Positions 9,786-18,596 are shown, counted from the stretch's first letter. The stretch: 64,000 nucleotides of DNA from JADHUC01 sp964623055 (GCA_964623055.1 CAZURK010000002.1:148970-212969); one strand, 5' to 3'. Notes: generated by a model from the letters alone, not told the origin. Numbers and translations: made by a program.

Positions 9786-10033
9786 GAGAAAGAGCCCCAA
9801 CTGCCCCGAGCGTCAAATCTTCCGAGCGCTGTCCCCGACGGAGCTTGGCATTCCTCTATCAGCTTTCGCCTCCTTGTTGTTCTTCTTTCGGATGTAAACT
9901 GGTTGGGATTTGACTTCACGGCCCGATGTTCAGCCTTCCAGTCCGTTTTCGAGGCTTGAGACGAGCTGATAAGAAACACGACAGTCCATAACAATACGAG
10001 TGGCGATCTGTCCCGGCACATGTGCTCAGTCAT
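9776..10033 (-). pseudogene. Possible signal-peptide stub of a truncated exported protein
   Basis: The ATG at 10033 overlaps the stop of the heparinase-like gene and has GGAGG nine bases upstream, a coupling typical of this gene cluster. The product begins with a convincing export signal (RSPLVLLWTVVFLISSSQAS) and then continues for about 55 residues of Arg/Ser-rich sequence (TTRRRKLIEECQAPSG) that does not look like a folded domain. I read it as the 5' end of a gene whose body has been lost; a genuine 85-residue exported peptide is the alternative. It runs into the palindrome at 9721-9785. Low confidence. Confidence 0.3.
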
Positions 10034-13004
10034 CCGTCACGACCTCCACGATTTTGTCTGGAAGTGGTCGACGATGGCCGGCGATCTCAGTGGATTCTGC
10101 TACCGTGCTCTTGTCAAACGAAATAGTCGCTTTCCCTGCTTGGACGCGGATTTCACTATTCGTTTCTTCCAGGAGGGCCCCTTGTACGGAATCAACCGTC
10201 GCGTCCGTGGCGGTAAGCACGTGCAGGAAGTAGTCCACTCGGGCAGGCTCTGACGGCGATATCTCGATACGACATTCCGGTGCCGGGCCTGTGTCACGTC
10301 GTGGAGGATAAGTGTTACCGCCGTAGCTGTACAGATCCTGGCCATTGGATAGGTTCACTTGCGGATCGCGCGGCAGGAGCGTCTGGACGAACAGTCGCCC
10401 TTTTCCGTTCGTGATCACCAAACCTATTGGCGACTCCTCTGGGCATTTCATGGCTTGCAGAAGCCACGTCTTTTTGAAGTCAGGCTCACGGGAGACGACA
10501 CGGTCGAATATGACAAAGGTCCCCGGGCGTACGAAGACGATCTGTCGCGTAAAACAGTCGATCTTCTTCGGCGAGTAGGCTCTGGTGCAATCCCCTGCAA
10601 CGTATATGTACGTCCCGCAATCCTCGAATGCGACGATGTCTGCGATCTCGTAAAGACGCCGGTCCTTCTTCCATGCAGCGGCGTCGGTGACGGCCCCGTT
10701 GTGGTGCGGCCAGTTGTGCGCCTGGCCTCCGTCGTTGCCCGTGACTCGACCGCCCCGGACATTCGGCCATGTTTCCGACGGATCGTGGACCAGGATCGTA
10801 TTGTGGGCAATCGAGCGCAGGTGGCAATTGACGTCGTGCGACGAGCCAAAGCCGTCGTAGTGTCCGCCGTCGCCAGCCAGTTCTTCGTGCCTGTAAATCA
10901 GGAAATGCCCGACGTCCAGGTGCTGGTGCGACGTAAAACGGTCGCCGCATTTGAAGAAGAAATACGTCGCGTCCTTCTTCCACGAACTCCGAGCGTGCAC
11001 GTATCCGGGACCGGGGCTGATGTGGGAGAAACGAAAGACACTCAGGTCTGCGCTCCCCACAGTCGTGTCTCGCCAGAGGAAATCCTTGTAGGCGTAGGTT
11101 CCCACGCCGGAACGGGGAGTCGACTCGTTGAAAGCGTGTACGGCTTGGTGGCCCGGGTCGTCACGGAAATGATTGACAAGGATTCGCCGAGTTGAAAGGG
11201 CTTTGTCGCGATCGCCACCGAAAACGCGGCCGCCTCCATCTCCCAGTGGGATCGGCCGTCGAGTGCCATAAGTCCCGATTCCCGGATACGTCTCGAACAT
11301 GCTCGCTACCGCGCGGTTCCGAAAGAATGTCGGCACCATGGCATAATAGTCAACACCCTCGCACCACCGAGCGACCTCACAGAAAAACAGCCATTCGTAG
11401 AGCCAATAGTTGACGTAATAGCCTTCGCCCCAACCGCCGCCATCGCCGGCCAGTTCAAGCGCCGGGGCAGCACGCGTGCGGAACTCCGATTCGAGGGATC
11501 GGAGAATGGCCTCCGCCCGCGGGTTTTCATAGTACGTGGCGTAACAGGCCAGACCGATGCCCCAATTCTTGTAGCCGTACCAGCCGTTGTGGAACACGTG
11601 GGACTCCGATCGGATATTGGCGTCGACCGTCTTGTTCACGTACAGATGAAACCTCTCACGCTCCTCGGGCGTCCAATACTCGTGGCACAGGTCGTAGACG
11701 ATCGCGCATCGGGCCAGGTCGAACGCAGCGGCGACGAACACCTGCCCAGTGGGGTAAGACGTATATTCGATGCACTCAAACGGCCAGCGGTCGTGCCTGG
11801 TGCGCGTCCGCACGCGAACCGGTGACTCTTCCAGTACCTCGAACGTGACGCTCCCTTGCTGGTTTCGACTCGGCCCTTTTTGGAGCCCTAGGGCAACGTC
11901 GAGCGTTTTGTTGAGTTCGCGCAACCGCCGATACTCAATTCGCTTCCACTGGCCGTCCTTCTTCTCCATGTATCCGATGTGATGCGGTTTGATGAGCGGA
12001 AAGTACATCAAGCCGGACAGGTTCCGCGTTTTGAACGGATCGTCTGCGAGGTTGTACCAGCCGGTGATCCAACCGTAGCGGTTCTCTCCCAAAAGACCTC
12101 CGCCGACCTCCTGCAATGCGATCCGCAACTCGTACCGCCCAACCGACTCGATCGCCAGATAGTCCGGCCCCTTGCGTGTCCGAATCGTGTAGCCGAAGTC
12201 GTAAGACTTCGGGAGGTCCGGTGTGGGGAGGTCCGAATTCTCACGAATCCGGCTACGACGTTGCTTGACCAGCGTCTCCGCCGCCGCGTGTTGCTGGTCG
12301 TCCAGTTGTGGATCCGACTTGATTTCTGCAAGCAGCTTGTCGGCTTCGTCCGTCTGTCCATGGCCCTTGAGGAGCCTGACCAGCGTCGCTTTCTGCAGGG
12401 CCCTCATGCCGGACATCTCAGGTGGATCCAGCTCCGCCAAGTGATTCTTCATCAACTCGGCCGCCTCAGCGCCGCGACCGGCCAGTTCCAGACAACGGGC
12501 CGCATCTGCGTAGGCTCTTGCCCGCCAATCGGCAAGCGTCGCCTTGTCGCCCAAGGCCACAGCCGCCTGCCGATACGCTTTTGTTGCCTTATCGAATTCC
12601 CTCTGCGTTTCATACACTCGACCCATTCCGCGACCGATCGTGTAGTGCCAGGCGTTTTCCGGTTGCTGGCCGCTGAGCGTATCCTTTTCCTTCTGCTGGC
12701 GGACGATCTGTTCAAGCGTCTGATACGCGGTCAACGCATTTTCGTATTCTCCCGCGCCGAGCAGAGCGCGAGCCAAGCCAAGTTGTGCGTTGGGGGCCAG
12801 GGAATCGTCCAGGCCCTTCTCCATAATACGCCGGTAAGCATCGGCAGCCTCGCTCCACTGGCCGTCCGCCAGCAGTTTCGCCGCGGCCTGATGCTCCGTC
12901 TTGAATCTGCTCGGCGTATTGGCAGCGTGTCCCGTGGAGCCCAGCGAGAGTAGACACACCACTACAATGCACGGCGCGCGTTGCGTGATGTTTTGGAATG
13001 TCAT
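10026..13004 (-). CDS. TPR domain plus heparinase II/III-family protein, secreted
   Basis: A signal peptide (NITQRAPCIVVVCLLSLGST) precedes TPR-like helical pairs at about residues 30-245 (AKLLADGQWSEAADAYRRIM, ALLGAGEYENALTAYQTLEQ). The C-terminal two-thirds follow the heparinase II/III and alginate-lyase plan: an (alpha/alpha) toroid with WYGYKNWGIGLACYATYYEN, then a beta-sandwich beginning near residue 692 with the signature HQHLDVGHFLIYRHEELAGD. The family cleaves uronic-acid-containing polysaccharides by beta-elimination in the periplasm or outside the cell. The ATG lies two bases after the preceding stop, and its Shine-Dalgarno GGGAGGAAC is inside that gene, so translation is coupled. 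Residues about 250-272 are encoded by a two-hairpin repeat that has a second, intergenic copy at 32262. Substrate not predictable. Confidence 0.88.
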   Translation of the reverse strand: MTFQNITQRAPCIVVVCLLSLGSTGHAANTPSRFKTEHQAAAKLLADGQWSEAADAYRRIMEKGLDDSLAPNAQLGLARALLGAGEYENALTAYQTLEQIVRQQKEKDTLSGQQPENAWHYTIGRGMGRVYETQREFDKATKAYRQAAVALGDKATLADWRARAYADAARCLELAGRGAEAAELMKNHLAELDPPEMSGMRALQKATLVRLLKGHGQTDEADKLLAEIKSDPQLDDQQHAAAETLVKQRRSRIRENSDLPTPDLPKSYDFGYTIRTRKGPDYLAIESVGRYELRIALQEVGGGLLGENRYGWITGWYNLADDPFKTRNLSGLMYFPLIKPHHIGYMEKKDGQWKRIEYRRLRELNKTLDVALGLQKGPSRNQQGSVTFEVLEESPVRVRTRTRHDRWPFECIEYTSYPTGQVFVAAAFDLARCAIVYDLCHEYWTPEERERFHLYVNKTVDANIRSESHVFHNGWYGYKNWGIGLACYATYYENPRAEAILRSLESEFRTRAAPALELAGDGGGWGEGYYVNYWLYEWLFFCEVARWCEGVDYYAMVPTFFRNRAVASMFETYPGIGTYGTRRPIPLGDGGGRVFGGDRDKALSTRRILVNHFRDDPGHQAVHAFNESTPRSGVGTYAYKDFLWRDTTVGSADLSVFRFSHISPGPGYVHARSSWKKDATYFFFKCGDRFTSHQHLDVGHFLIYRHEELAGDGGHYDGFGSSHDVNCHLRSIAHNTILVHDPSETWPNVRGGRVTGNDGGQAHNWPHHNGAVTDAAAWKKDRRLYEIADIVAFEDCGTYIYVAGDCTRAYSPKKIDCFTRQIVFVRPGTFVIFDRVVSREPDFKKTWLLQAMKCPEESPIGLVITNGKGRLFVQTLLPRDPQVNLSNGQDLYSYGGNTYPPRRDTGPAPECRIEISPSEPARVDYFLHVLTATDATVDSVQGALLEETNSEIRVQAGKATISFDKSTVAESTEIAGHRRPLPDKIVEVVTDD
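12189..12256. repeat. Two-hairpin GTAG...CTAC element inserted in a coding region
   Basis: Read on the minus strand: GTAG, hairpin CCGGATTC-GTGA-GAATTCGG, a linker, hairpin CCGAAGTC-TTAC-GACTTCGG, CTAC. The intergenic sequence at 32262-32326 has the same architecture and nearly the same stems. Here it lies in frame between the TPR and heparinase domains and is translated as roughly RIRENSDLPTPDLPKSYDFG. Confidence 0.9.
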
Positions 13005-13006
13005 GA

Positions 13007-13852
13007 TCAGTTCCTCCCTTGCTTCTTGTCCGCATTTCCCTTCGACTGAGTTTCACGAGACTTCAGCAATCCGTACGTGTCGCCAATCGGCGACAATGAC
13101 GCCGCCAGACCATCGAGAAACCAGCACTGGTCGACCGGCGGCTTGGCGCCCGCCGAATTCTCATTATTGCTGACCCTGCCAAACTTGCCGTTCTGGTCTG
13201 GATAGATAACGTCCCGCGTAACGCGCAGGCTTGGCTTGTCGGTTCGGGAATTTCGATCCAGCCAGGCTTCATAGAAATCCGGACCGTTCGGATCAACTTT
13301 CACGTGAACTTCGATGATGTGCCACTTGCCGGTGTGAATCGTGTTCTCGCCTTCGTACCTCTGGCGGCTGTTGCCTAGCTTGGTTGTACACAGCTTGAAA
13401 TCTCCATCACCAACAGGAAGCAGCTTGGTCATCGCCTGGTTGAACGGGCTCGCCGAAGAACCGTCGCCATGGATGCCGAAGAACTTCAGACCTTGACCCT
13501 TGGGAGCTTCCCAGTGGCCGTCCGGCAAGAAGAAATAGAACCTGGCGTAGAGTTCTCGCGTTGGGCGTTTTTTCGAATACCAGACGAAATCAGGTTGGTC
13601 GGTGACGCCCTTCCTCAATCGCATTCTCACCAGTCGTTTGCCACCGCTCGGCAACTGCAGGATGGGCGAATCGGTATACGTGACAATTTCGTTCCGCTGC
13701 CCTTCCGGGAATCTGTCGGTGAGCCTTTCTATGCTCTGTTGATCGTCAGATTCGAAGCCACACCCAAAGAACGGTGCTTCGCTGGCGCCTGAATTCAGCG
13801 ACACGGTGCAGACGAAATACGCAGCTATGACTGCCGTTCTCGCACAATTCAT
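13007..13852 (-). CDS. Secreted jelly-roll polysaccharide-lyase-like protein
   Basis: The start at 13852 is set by GAAAGGAGC six bases upstream and by the signal peptide MNCARTAVIAAYFVCTVSLN; an ATG eight codons earlier overlaps the previous gene. The mature part, about 255 residues, reads as one beta-sandwich of the polysaccharide lyase/glucanase type: GCGFESDDQQS, ELYARFYFFLPDGHW, GQGLKFFGIHGDGS, GKWHIIEVHVKVD, PVDQCWFLDGLAASL. The arrangement (width of strands, H-x-E-V-H-V and the Trp/Phe-rich last strand) matches alginate-lyase-like or PL14/PL20-like folds, and also the C-terminal half of the protein at 39830. No catalytic residue set can be fixed from sequence alone. It sits between two heparinase-family genes in a tightly packed operon. 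Confidence 0.7.
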   Translation of the reverse strand: MNCARTAVIAAYFVCTVSLNSGASEAPFFGCGFESDDQQSIERLTDRFPEGQRNEIVTYTDSPILQLPSGGKRLVRMRLRKGVTDQPDFVWYSKKRPTRELYARFYFFLPDGHWEAPKGQGLKFFGIHGDGSSASPFNQAMTKLLPVGDGDFKLCTTKLGNSRQRYEGENTIHTGKWHIIEVHVKVDPNGPDFYEAWLDRNSRTDKPSLRVTRDVIYPDQNGKFGRVSNNENSAGAKPPVDQCWFLDGLAASLSPIGDTYGLLKSRETQSKGNADKKQGRN

Positions 13853-13872
13853 AGGTACGCTCCTTTCTGCGG

Positions 13873-16314
13873 TCATTCACCCCGAAATTCGTCTTGCTCT
13901 TTTTCGCCGATCACGGTGCGCATGTGCGGATTGGTCATCCACTCCCGGTACCGAGGGTCGTCTTCCCAGCCCTTGTAGTTGTCCTCGATGTGATCCACGA
14001 GATCACGGTCAAGGATCATCTTGCCGCCATCGGTCACTTTGATGTGTCCACCGACTTCGCCGCTCTGGTTGAAGGTCACTTCGTAGACCTTCGAGTCGAC
14101 GGTAACCTTTGCGCCAGCGGCACCGTCGCGCTCGATCAAGCTGGCTTCGGCCATTTGTTCGCGCGACTTTTCAGTCGCTTGGAGCACGTGCAGGAAGACG
14201 TCGCTGCGTTGTTTGACAGTCGGCTCGACCTCGATCCGCCACCCGGCCAGGCCGAACGTGTTGCCGATCGCTTCCTTGGAGAGGAAGTTGTCCATGAAGC
14301 TCTTGGGCTGGAACACGATCTGGTAGGTATGGGCGCTGGGCACGCCAAGGTTCTGGTCATTGACGCAGAATTCGTGCCCGCGACCGCCGATTTTGCGGAC
14401 GATGGCCTTTTTCGGCAGCAAAGTCGTGACGAACAGCCGTCCTTCCATATCGGCGGCCGTGTGCGTACGGGCAGTCGAGAGATAATGGCCGGCCCGCGCC
14501 TCACGGGCCTCTTCTGCAAGATACTCACCGGCCTGGCACTCAGCCGGATCGCGCGTGTCCTCGCCGTCCAGCGGCGCCGGCATGTCGTTGGTGTGCAGCA
14601 GCCACCGCTTGGGAAACTCGGCCTTCGTGGAAACGACGCGATCGAAGACCACGAACACTTCCGGCCGGAGGTAGACGAACTGTCGGGTGAACTGGTCCAG
14701 CTTGTGCGGCGAGTAGCTCCGCGTGGCGTCGCCGCAGGCATAGTCGAACACAAGCGAAGTTTCGTAGGCGAGCATGTCGCCGTAATCGTACAGCGCCGGA
14801 CCGCCGCGGGTGATCTTACTGGCCGGGAACAACGGGTGGGCCTCGCCGTATTTCTCGCGCCAGGAAGGCGACAGGATCGAACGTAGTTGTCCCCCATCGT
14901 TGATGCCACCCCATGCTCCCTGCATTTCTTCCTTGTCATAGACCAGGATCGAGTTGTGAGCGATCGTGCGGTTCGAGTACGTGATGTGGTGGTTGCCCTC
15001 CATCGGGCCGCTCTTGTAATAGACCTGGTTCATCCCGCCGCGCTTCTGCATCTCGCCGTAATCGAGCGAGTGCTCCCAACCCCAGGTCGTACCCGTATCG
15101 TTGGCCAGATGGCCCGAGCGCTCGATCAGGAACGAGGCGTTGTCGGAGTTGTGGCGGGCGCCATAGTCCTCCAGATATCCGCATTGAAAGTGAGCGTAGA
15201 CGGCGTTTTGAGACCAGTCACTTCGCATCACCGCGTAGCCCGGCCCCTCGAAGAACCGCGCCGGTGGGAGCTTCTCCGGGGGGACAGGCGTAACCTCCGG
15301 ATTCCGATACAACACGCGGCCGAAGAACTGGTGGACGCCGATATGTTGGGCGTTTCCCTTACTCAGGCTCGGCTGCCACAGCCCGTAGGCTTCGTCGGTC
15401 CACCATTGACACAGACCGTCGTTGTAACGGTCGGCCACCAGGTGCATGTATTCCAAGGCGGTGCGATCGCCCTCGCCGAGGGAAGGAAACGTCGTATGCC
15501 ATCCCTTGTCGGCCAGGCCGATGTGTACGCTTCGCCGCTCGAACGGCGAACGGTGATAGATGCGAAAGCCGGCCGTCTGCTTGATCCAATTCATCTCAGG
15601 CCAGAGATCTTCGCCAGTGCAATTGACCCAGGCGTGTACGTCGATGATGTGCATCGGGTAGAGAAAATACTGCATGCTGCCGCCGCTGGAACCGCGTCCT
15701 TTGTGCTGCAGGTTCCTGAGGTGGATCGCGTCTTTGAGGAAGGTTTCCGCATGGCGCAGGTTTGTCAGAATTTCGGCGTCGTCCATCGCGCCGGCGCCGT
15801 AAATGGCCAGCGCCGCCAACAGCGACCTCTGCATGTCGATGTTTGTGTTGGGTTTCGCTGTCCGGCGAACGAGTTCAACCAGTGGCTTGGCCAGCGCGAT
15901 ACGCTCTTCGGGTGTGAGCGTTTCATAGATCAGATCGTAGGTCTGCGTGTAGTCGATTTGCCGATAGCCAACCTCGCCGCCGGCGAGGATCGCCTTGGCC
16001 GCGCCGGCAAAGGCCCGATCTTCGGAAAGCTGATAGAGCACGCCGAGCGAACGGGCATGGGCGGCGCAAATCCCGGCCCCCGGTCCTTTATTTCCGGCAA
16101 ACAGATCGGAGAGTCTCTGATAGTCATCTTTGGCCACCGTCTGAATCCGCTCGCGGAGTCGCGGTAGGTCGGCCCGCGTGAAGAGGATCCGGGGATGTTC
16201 GTTGCGCATCAGCGGCGAGTCGGCCGGGATCGCGTAAGGCTCGGAACTCAAAGCGGGCAAGATCGTGCAACAAACGGTAAGAACAAACGCCAGGATGACC
16301 CACATTCTGAACAT
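13873..16314 (-). CDS. Heparinase II/III-family protein, secreted
   Basis: AGGAGGGAGTACG directly precedes the ATG at 16314, which opens a signal peptide (MFRMWVILAFVLTVCCTILP). The N-terminal portion begins with HPRILFTRADLPRLRERIQT, the usual start of the toroid domain in heparinase/alginate-lyase-like proteins, and runs through GSSGGSMQYFLYPMHI. The beta-sandwich contains ARHNSDNASFLIERSGHLAN near residue 387, the counterpart of the H-x-H-x-D-x-x-x-F motif seen in the sister gene. Expected role: eliminative cleavage or recognition of acidic polysaccharide outside the cytoplasm. It follows the broken propeller gene by about 120 bases that contain two palindrome units, and its stop is 20 bases before the next start. 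The second His of the sister motif is Ser here, so activity may differ. Confidence 0.87.
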   Translation of the reverse strand: MFRMWVILAFVLTVCCTILPALSSEPYAIPADSPLMRNEHPRILFTRADLPRLRERIQTVAKDDYQRLSDLFAGNKGPGAGICAAHARSLGVLYQLSEDRAFAGAAKAILAGGEVGYRQIDYTQTYDLIYETLTPEERIALAKPLVELVRRTAKPNTNIDMQRSLLAALAIYGAGAMDDAEILTNLRHAETFLKDAIHLRNLQHKGRGSSGGSMQYFLYPMHIIDVHAWVNCTGEDLWPEMNWIKQTAGFRIYHRSPFERRSVHIGLADKGWHTTFPSLGEGDRTALEYMHLVADRYNDGLCQWWTDEAYGLWQPSLSKGNAQHIGVHQFFGRVLYRNPEVTPVPPEKLPPARFFEGPGYAVMRSDWSQNAVYAHFQCGYLEDYGARHNSDNASFLIERSGHLANDTGTTWGWEHSLDYGEMQKRGGMNQVYYKSGPMEGNHHITYSNRTIAHNSILVYDKEEMQGAWGGINDGGQLRSILSPSWREKYGEAHPLFPASKITRGGPALYDYGDMLAYETSLVFDYACGDATRSYSPHKLDQFTRQFVYLRPEVFVVFDRVVSTKAEFPKRWLLHTNDMPAPLDGEDTRDPAECQAGEYLAEEAREARAGHYLSTARTHTAADMEGRLFVTTLLPKKAIVRKIGGRGHEFCVNDQNLGVPSAHTYQIVFQPKSFMDNFLSKEAIGNTFGLAGWRIEVEPTVKQRSDVFLHVLQATEKSREQMAEASLIERDGAAGAKVTVDSKVYEVTFNQSGEVGGHIKVTDGGKMILDRDLVDHIEDNYKGWEDDPRYREWMTNPHMRTVIGEKEQDEFRGE

Positions 16315-16340
16315 CGTACTCCCTCCTGTGATTGGCGGTC

Positions 16341-16399
16341 TGCACGGAATCGTGGGGTACGTTTCCAACGTGCCACGGCACGATGGAATCGTGCCCCAC
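16341..16399. repeat. Palindrome family GTGGGGCACGAT-n3-ATCGTGCCCCAC, two units in a 5' leader
   Basis: Unit 1 (16352-16376) and unit 2 (16377-16399) are near-palindromes of the same design as the perfect 27-base copy at 41371-41397. They lie between the end of the propeller gene and the ribosome-binding site of the heparinase-family gene, so they would fold in the mRNA leader. Confidence 0.8.
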
Positions 16400-16432
16400 A
16401 TCGGATTGCGGCTCCGCCGCATCGTATTACTC

Positions 16433-17803
16433 TTACCTCCCGGTTCCCGACACGTCGAAACAGACCAGGTCGCCCCGTCCGCCGCGGCAGTACAGCCGTC
16501 CGCCGGAGAGCACCGGCACCGTCCACATGCGGCCCTGGCGGAGGCGCGTATTGGCGCTGGCCAGGTGCTTCGGGCTTTCGTCGGTCAAACCGGCGACGAT
16601 CAGGCCGCCGTAGTCGTTCAACAGCATCAGTTTTCCGTCAGCGATCAACAACTTGCCGCCTTTGGTAAGCGTTGTCCGGCTGGTTCCGCCGATTTCGTAC
16701 GTGGACCATTTCAGAGCGCCGGTTGCGATGTCATAGCAATAGAGCGCGCCGGCTTTGTTCCCCAGTGCCGCGGGTCCCTGGTCGACTGCGTAGACGCATC
16801 CCTTCCAAAGCACCGGGCTATGCCACCAGTGGGCCAGCTTCATGGATTTCCAGAGCAGTTTGGGTTTGCCCTCCGTGATCTCAATGCACCCAGAGAAACC
16901 GCGATTGTGATCGGGGTGGAAGGGGAAGAAGATTTTGTTGCTCGAAAGAACAGGCGAAGCGGCCACCGCACCGCGCTCGGCCATCGGGTATTCTTCCTTG
17001 ATGAAATCGTACTTCCATTGCGTCTCGCCGGTGGCCGGATCAAGACCCACGACGGCCAGGCCGGGCAGATAGACGAGGCACGGTTTGCCGTCGATCTGGC
17101 CGTAGACCGGCGTCGACCAAAACCCGCCCAGCGCACCGCGCCGCGTCTTGTGAAAATCCCGCCAGACTTCCTTTCCCGTCGTTTTGTCGAAGGCCATAAT
17201 CGACGCGTCCGGCAGGCGTACCAACAAGATGACCAGATCGCCGACGATCACCGGAGACGCATTGTGGTCGTATTGAGGATGCAGCGCGCCAATCTCCTTC
17301 ATCAAGTCGCGACTGAAGATGATGCTTCCGGTGGCGGCGTCGAAGCAGAATAACTGTGCATCGCCGCTGAACGTGTAGACCTTGCCCTCATGAACCGTCG
17401 GCGTAGTGCTTGTGGCGGCGCGCCGAGTAGGTGTTCGCTCGGTCCGTTCCGGCCGAGGATACGAGTGCGTCCAGATCACCTCGCCCGTTTCGGCGTTCAG
17501 GCAGTAGATCGTATCCGAGTCGTTCGTTGTGCCCGCGCTGTCGATCGTGTAAAGACGACCTGCCACCACTGCAACCGCGCCGCTCCCGCCGCCAATGTTC
17601 ATCTCCCACAGTCGCTTCGGACCGCGATCACCCCAGTCCTACGTCCAGCCCGTTTCGTGCGTCACACCATCCTGGTTCGGTCCGCGGAATTGAGGCCAAT
17701 CGTGCGAGTTGGATTGCGCGAATGCTCTGGTGGCAACGATTCCGGATAGGGCAAGCGCGATGATAGTGCCCGTGCAGCATGATACGAATTTCCGGCGACC
17801 CAT
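16433..17803 (-). pseudogene. PQQ-type beta-propeller protein interrupted by an in-frame TAG
   Basis: Reading the minus strand from the ATG at 17803 gives a signal peptide (MGRRKFVSCCTGTIIALALS, then GIVATRAFAQ) and the stereotyped opening of exported propellers, HDWPQFRGPNQDGVTHETGWT. A TAG follows at 17641-17639, and the same frame continues without shift as DWGDRGPKRLWEMNIGGGSG into a full propeller: LNAETGEVIWTHSY, FDAATGSIIFSRDL, LDPATGETQWKYDF, YDIATGALKWSTYE. Only one codon separates it from an intact 456-codon gene. The downstream ATG at 17602 would give a protein without export signal, so the annotated open frame alone is probably not functional. Causes: a real nonsense mutation or a sequencing error. 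It would be the first gene of the 10-17.8 kb unit. Confidence 0.82.
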
Positions 17804-17850
17804 TGCTCCATCCCCTTTGCAGTTTGCCCTAGCAGCGAGCTGAATGATCT

Positions 17851-17948
17851 GTAGGCCGGCAACAAGGAGCGTCAGCGACGCAGTTCCGGCATGTTGTTCG
17901 TACGAACTTGGGCCTCGCCGGAACAGCGCTGCGCTCGTTCCGGCCTAC
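17851..17948. repeat. GTAGGCCGG...CCGGCCTAC palindromic element
   Basis: The outer arms GTAGGCCGGCAAC and GTTCCGGCCTAC are near-complements that begin with GTAG and end with CTAC, and internal segments (GTTCCGGC, GCCGGAAC) pair as well. It fills most of the space between the MarR gene and the propeller gene. Confidence 0.75.
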
Positions 17949-17970
17949 GAGTCTGCTCTTCAACGGACTG

Positions 17971-18516
17971 CTAGTTGCGGCGTTTCCGCTTGCGTGGATC
18001 GTTCGATTCCCATTCGTGCAGATCCATTGCTAGGATCATCTCCGCGAGTCGTGCTTTCGTATTCTGTGATTCTTCGTCCTGCGGGTCGTCACCAAGTACC
18101 TCGCGGACTTGGCGACGCATCTCGTTCATCTGCGGTTCCAGTTTCCGACCAAGGGCGGTAAGACGCACGCGGACGGCACGTCGATCTCCCTCGTCCTTCG
18201 TCAATCGCACCAGCCCCGATCGCTGCATCGCCTTCAGGGTCCCCGTCAACGTAGACGCGGAAAGCAATGTGCGCTCGCTGATATCGCTGATTGTGCAATC
18301 GTCGCGTTCGTACAAAGCGTAGAGAACAGGCCCCACTCCTGGCCGAACCCATTGGTCCAGCCCCATCTCCGAGAGAATCCGTGCAAGCATCCCACGAAGG
18401 TTGTAGAACGCGCGGAGAACCAGGAAGCTGATATCCTGCCGAAGCAGGTCCTCAACCGCATCGTCAGCAGAGCACGAACTGCCGCACTTCGGTTTCTGGG
18501 ACACGGCACGACTCAC
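17971..18516 (-). CDS. MarR-family transcriptional regulator
   Basis: A GTG at 18516 preceded by CCGGAGGGATTTCTT is chosen as start, giving 181 residues, close to the family norm; longer in-frame starts would lie upstream of the predicted transcription start. The winged helix-turn-helix is clear: ISFLVLRAFYNLRGMLARIL dimerisation helix, WVRPGVGPVLYALYE, CTISDISERTLLSASTLTGT as recognition helix-turn-helix, and the wing KDEGDRRAVRVRLTALG. MarR proteins are dimeric repressors that bind palindromes and release DNA when small phenolic or oxidising ligands bind. A short CGSSC pair near the N-terminus could be redox-sensitive, which is inference. A palindrome overlaps its own leader, suggesting autoregulation. 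It precedes the 10-17.8 kb polysaccharide unit on the same strand. Confidence 0.93.
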   Translation of the reverse strand: MSRAVSQKPKCGSSCSADDAVEDLLRQDISFLVLRAFYNLRGMLARILSEMGLDQWVRPGVGPVLYALYERDDCTISDISERTLLSASTLTGTLKAMQRSGLVRLTKDEGDRRAVRVRLTALGRKLEPQMNEMRRQVREVLGDDPQDEESQNTKARLAEMILAMDLHEWESNDPRKRKRRN

Positions 18517-18543
18517 AAGAAATCCCTCCGGGAAGTGATTTAC

Positions 18544-18556
18544 TTTGGTACCGAAA
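18544..18556. promoter_or_regulatory. Candidate MarR operator TTTGGTACCGAAA
   Basis: A 13-base near-palindrome centred on GGTACC. It lies just downstream of the predicted transcription start and upstream of the GTG start of the MarR gene, a normal position for self-repression. Confidence 0.5.
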
Positions 18557-18568
18557 TTTTCTACCGTC

Positions 18569-18596
18569 ATTGTATTCCGGACGATCGCCATGTCAA
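18569..18596 (-). promoter_or_regulatory. Sigma-70-type promoter of the MarR gene
   Basis: On the minus strand, TTGACA (18596-18591), a 16-base spacer and TACAAT (18574-18569) form a near-consensus promoter. Transcription would start near 18562, leaving a leader of about 45 bases to the GTG at 18516. Confidence 0.6.

Noticed and set aside
14887..16167. 426-codon plus-strand frame
   Set aside because: Antisense shadow of the heparinase-family gene; no start context.
17639..17641. TAG as a recoded amino acid (pyrrolysine)
   Set aside because: No pyrrolysine genes are seen, no TAG-rich genes occur nearby and other genes here end with normal stops; a single nonsense change or error is simpler.
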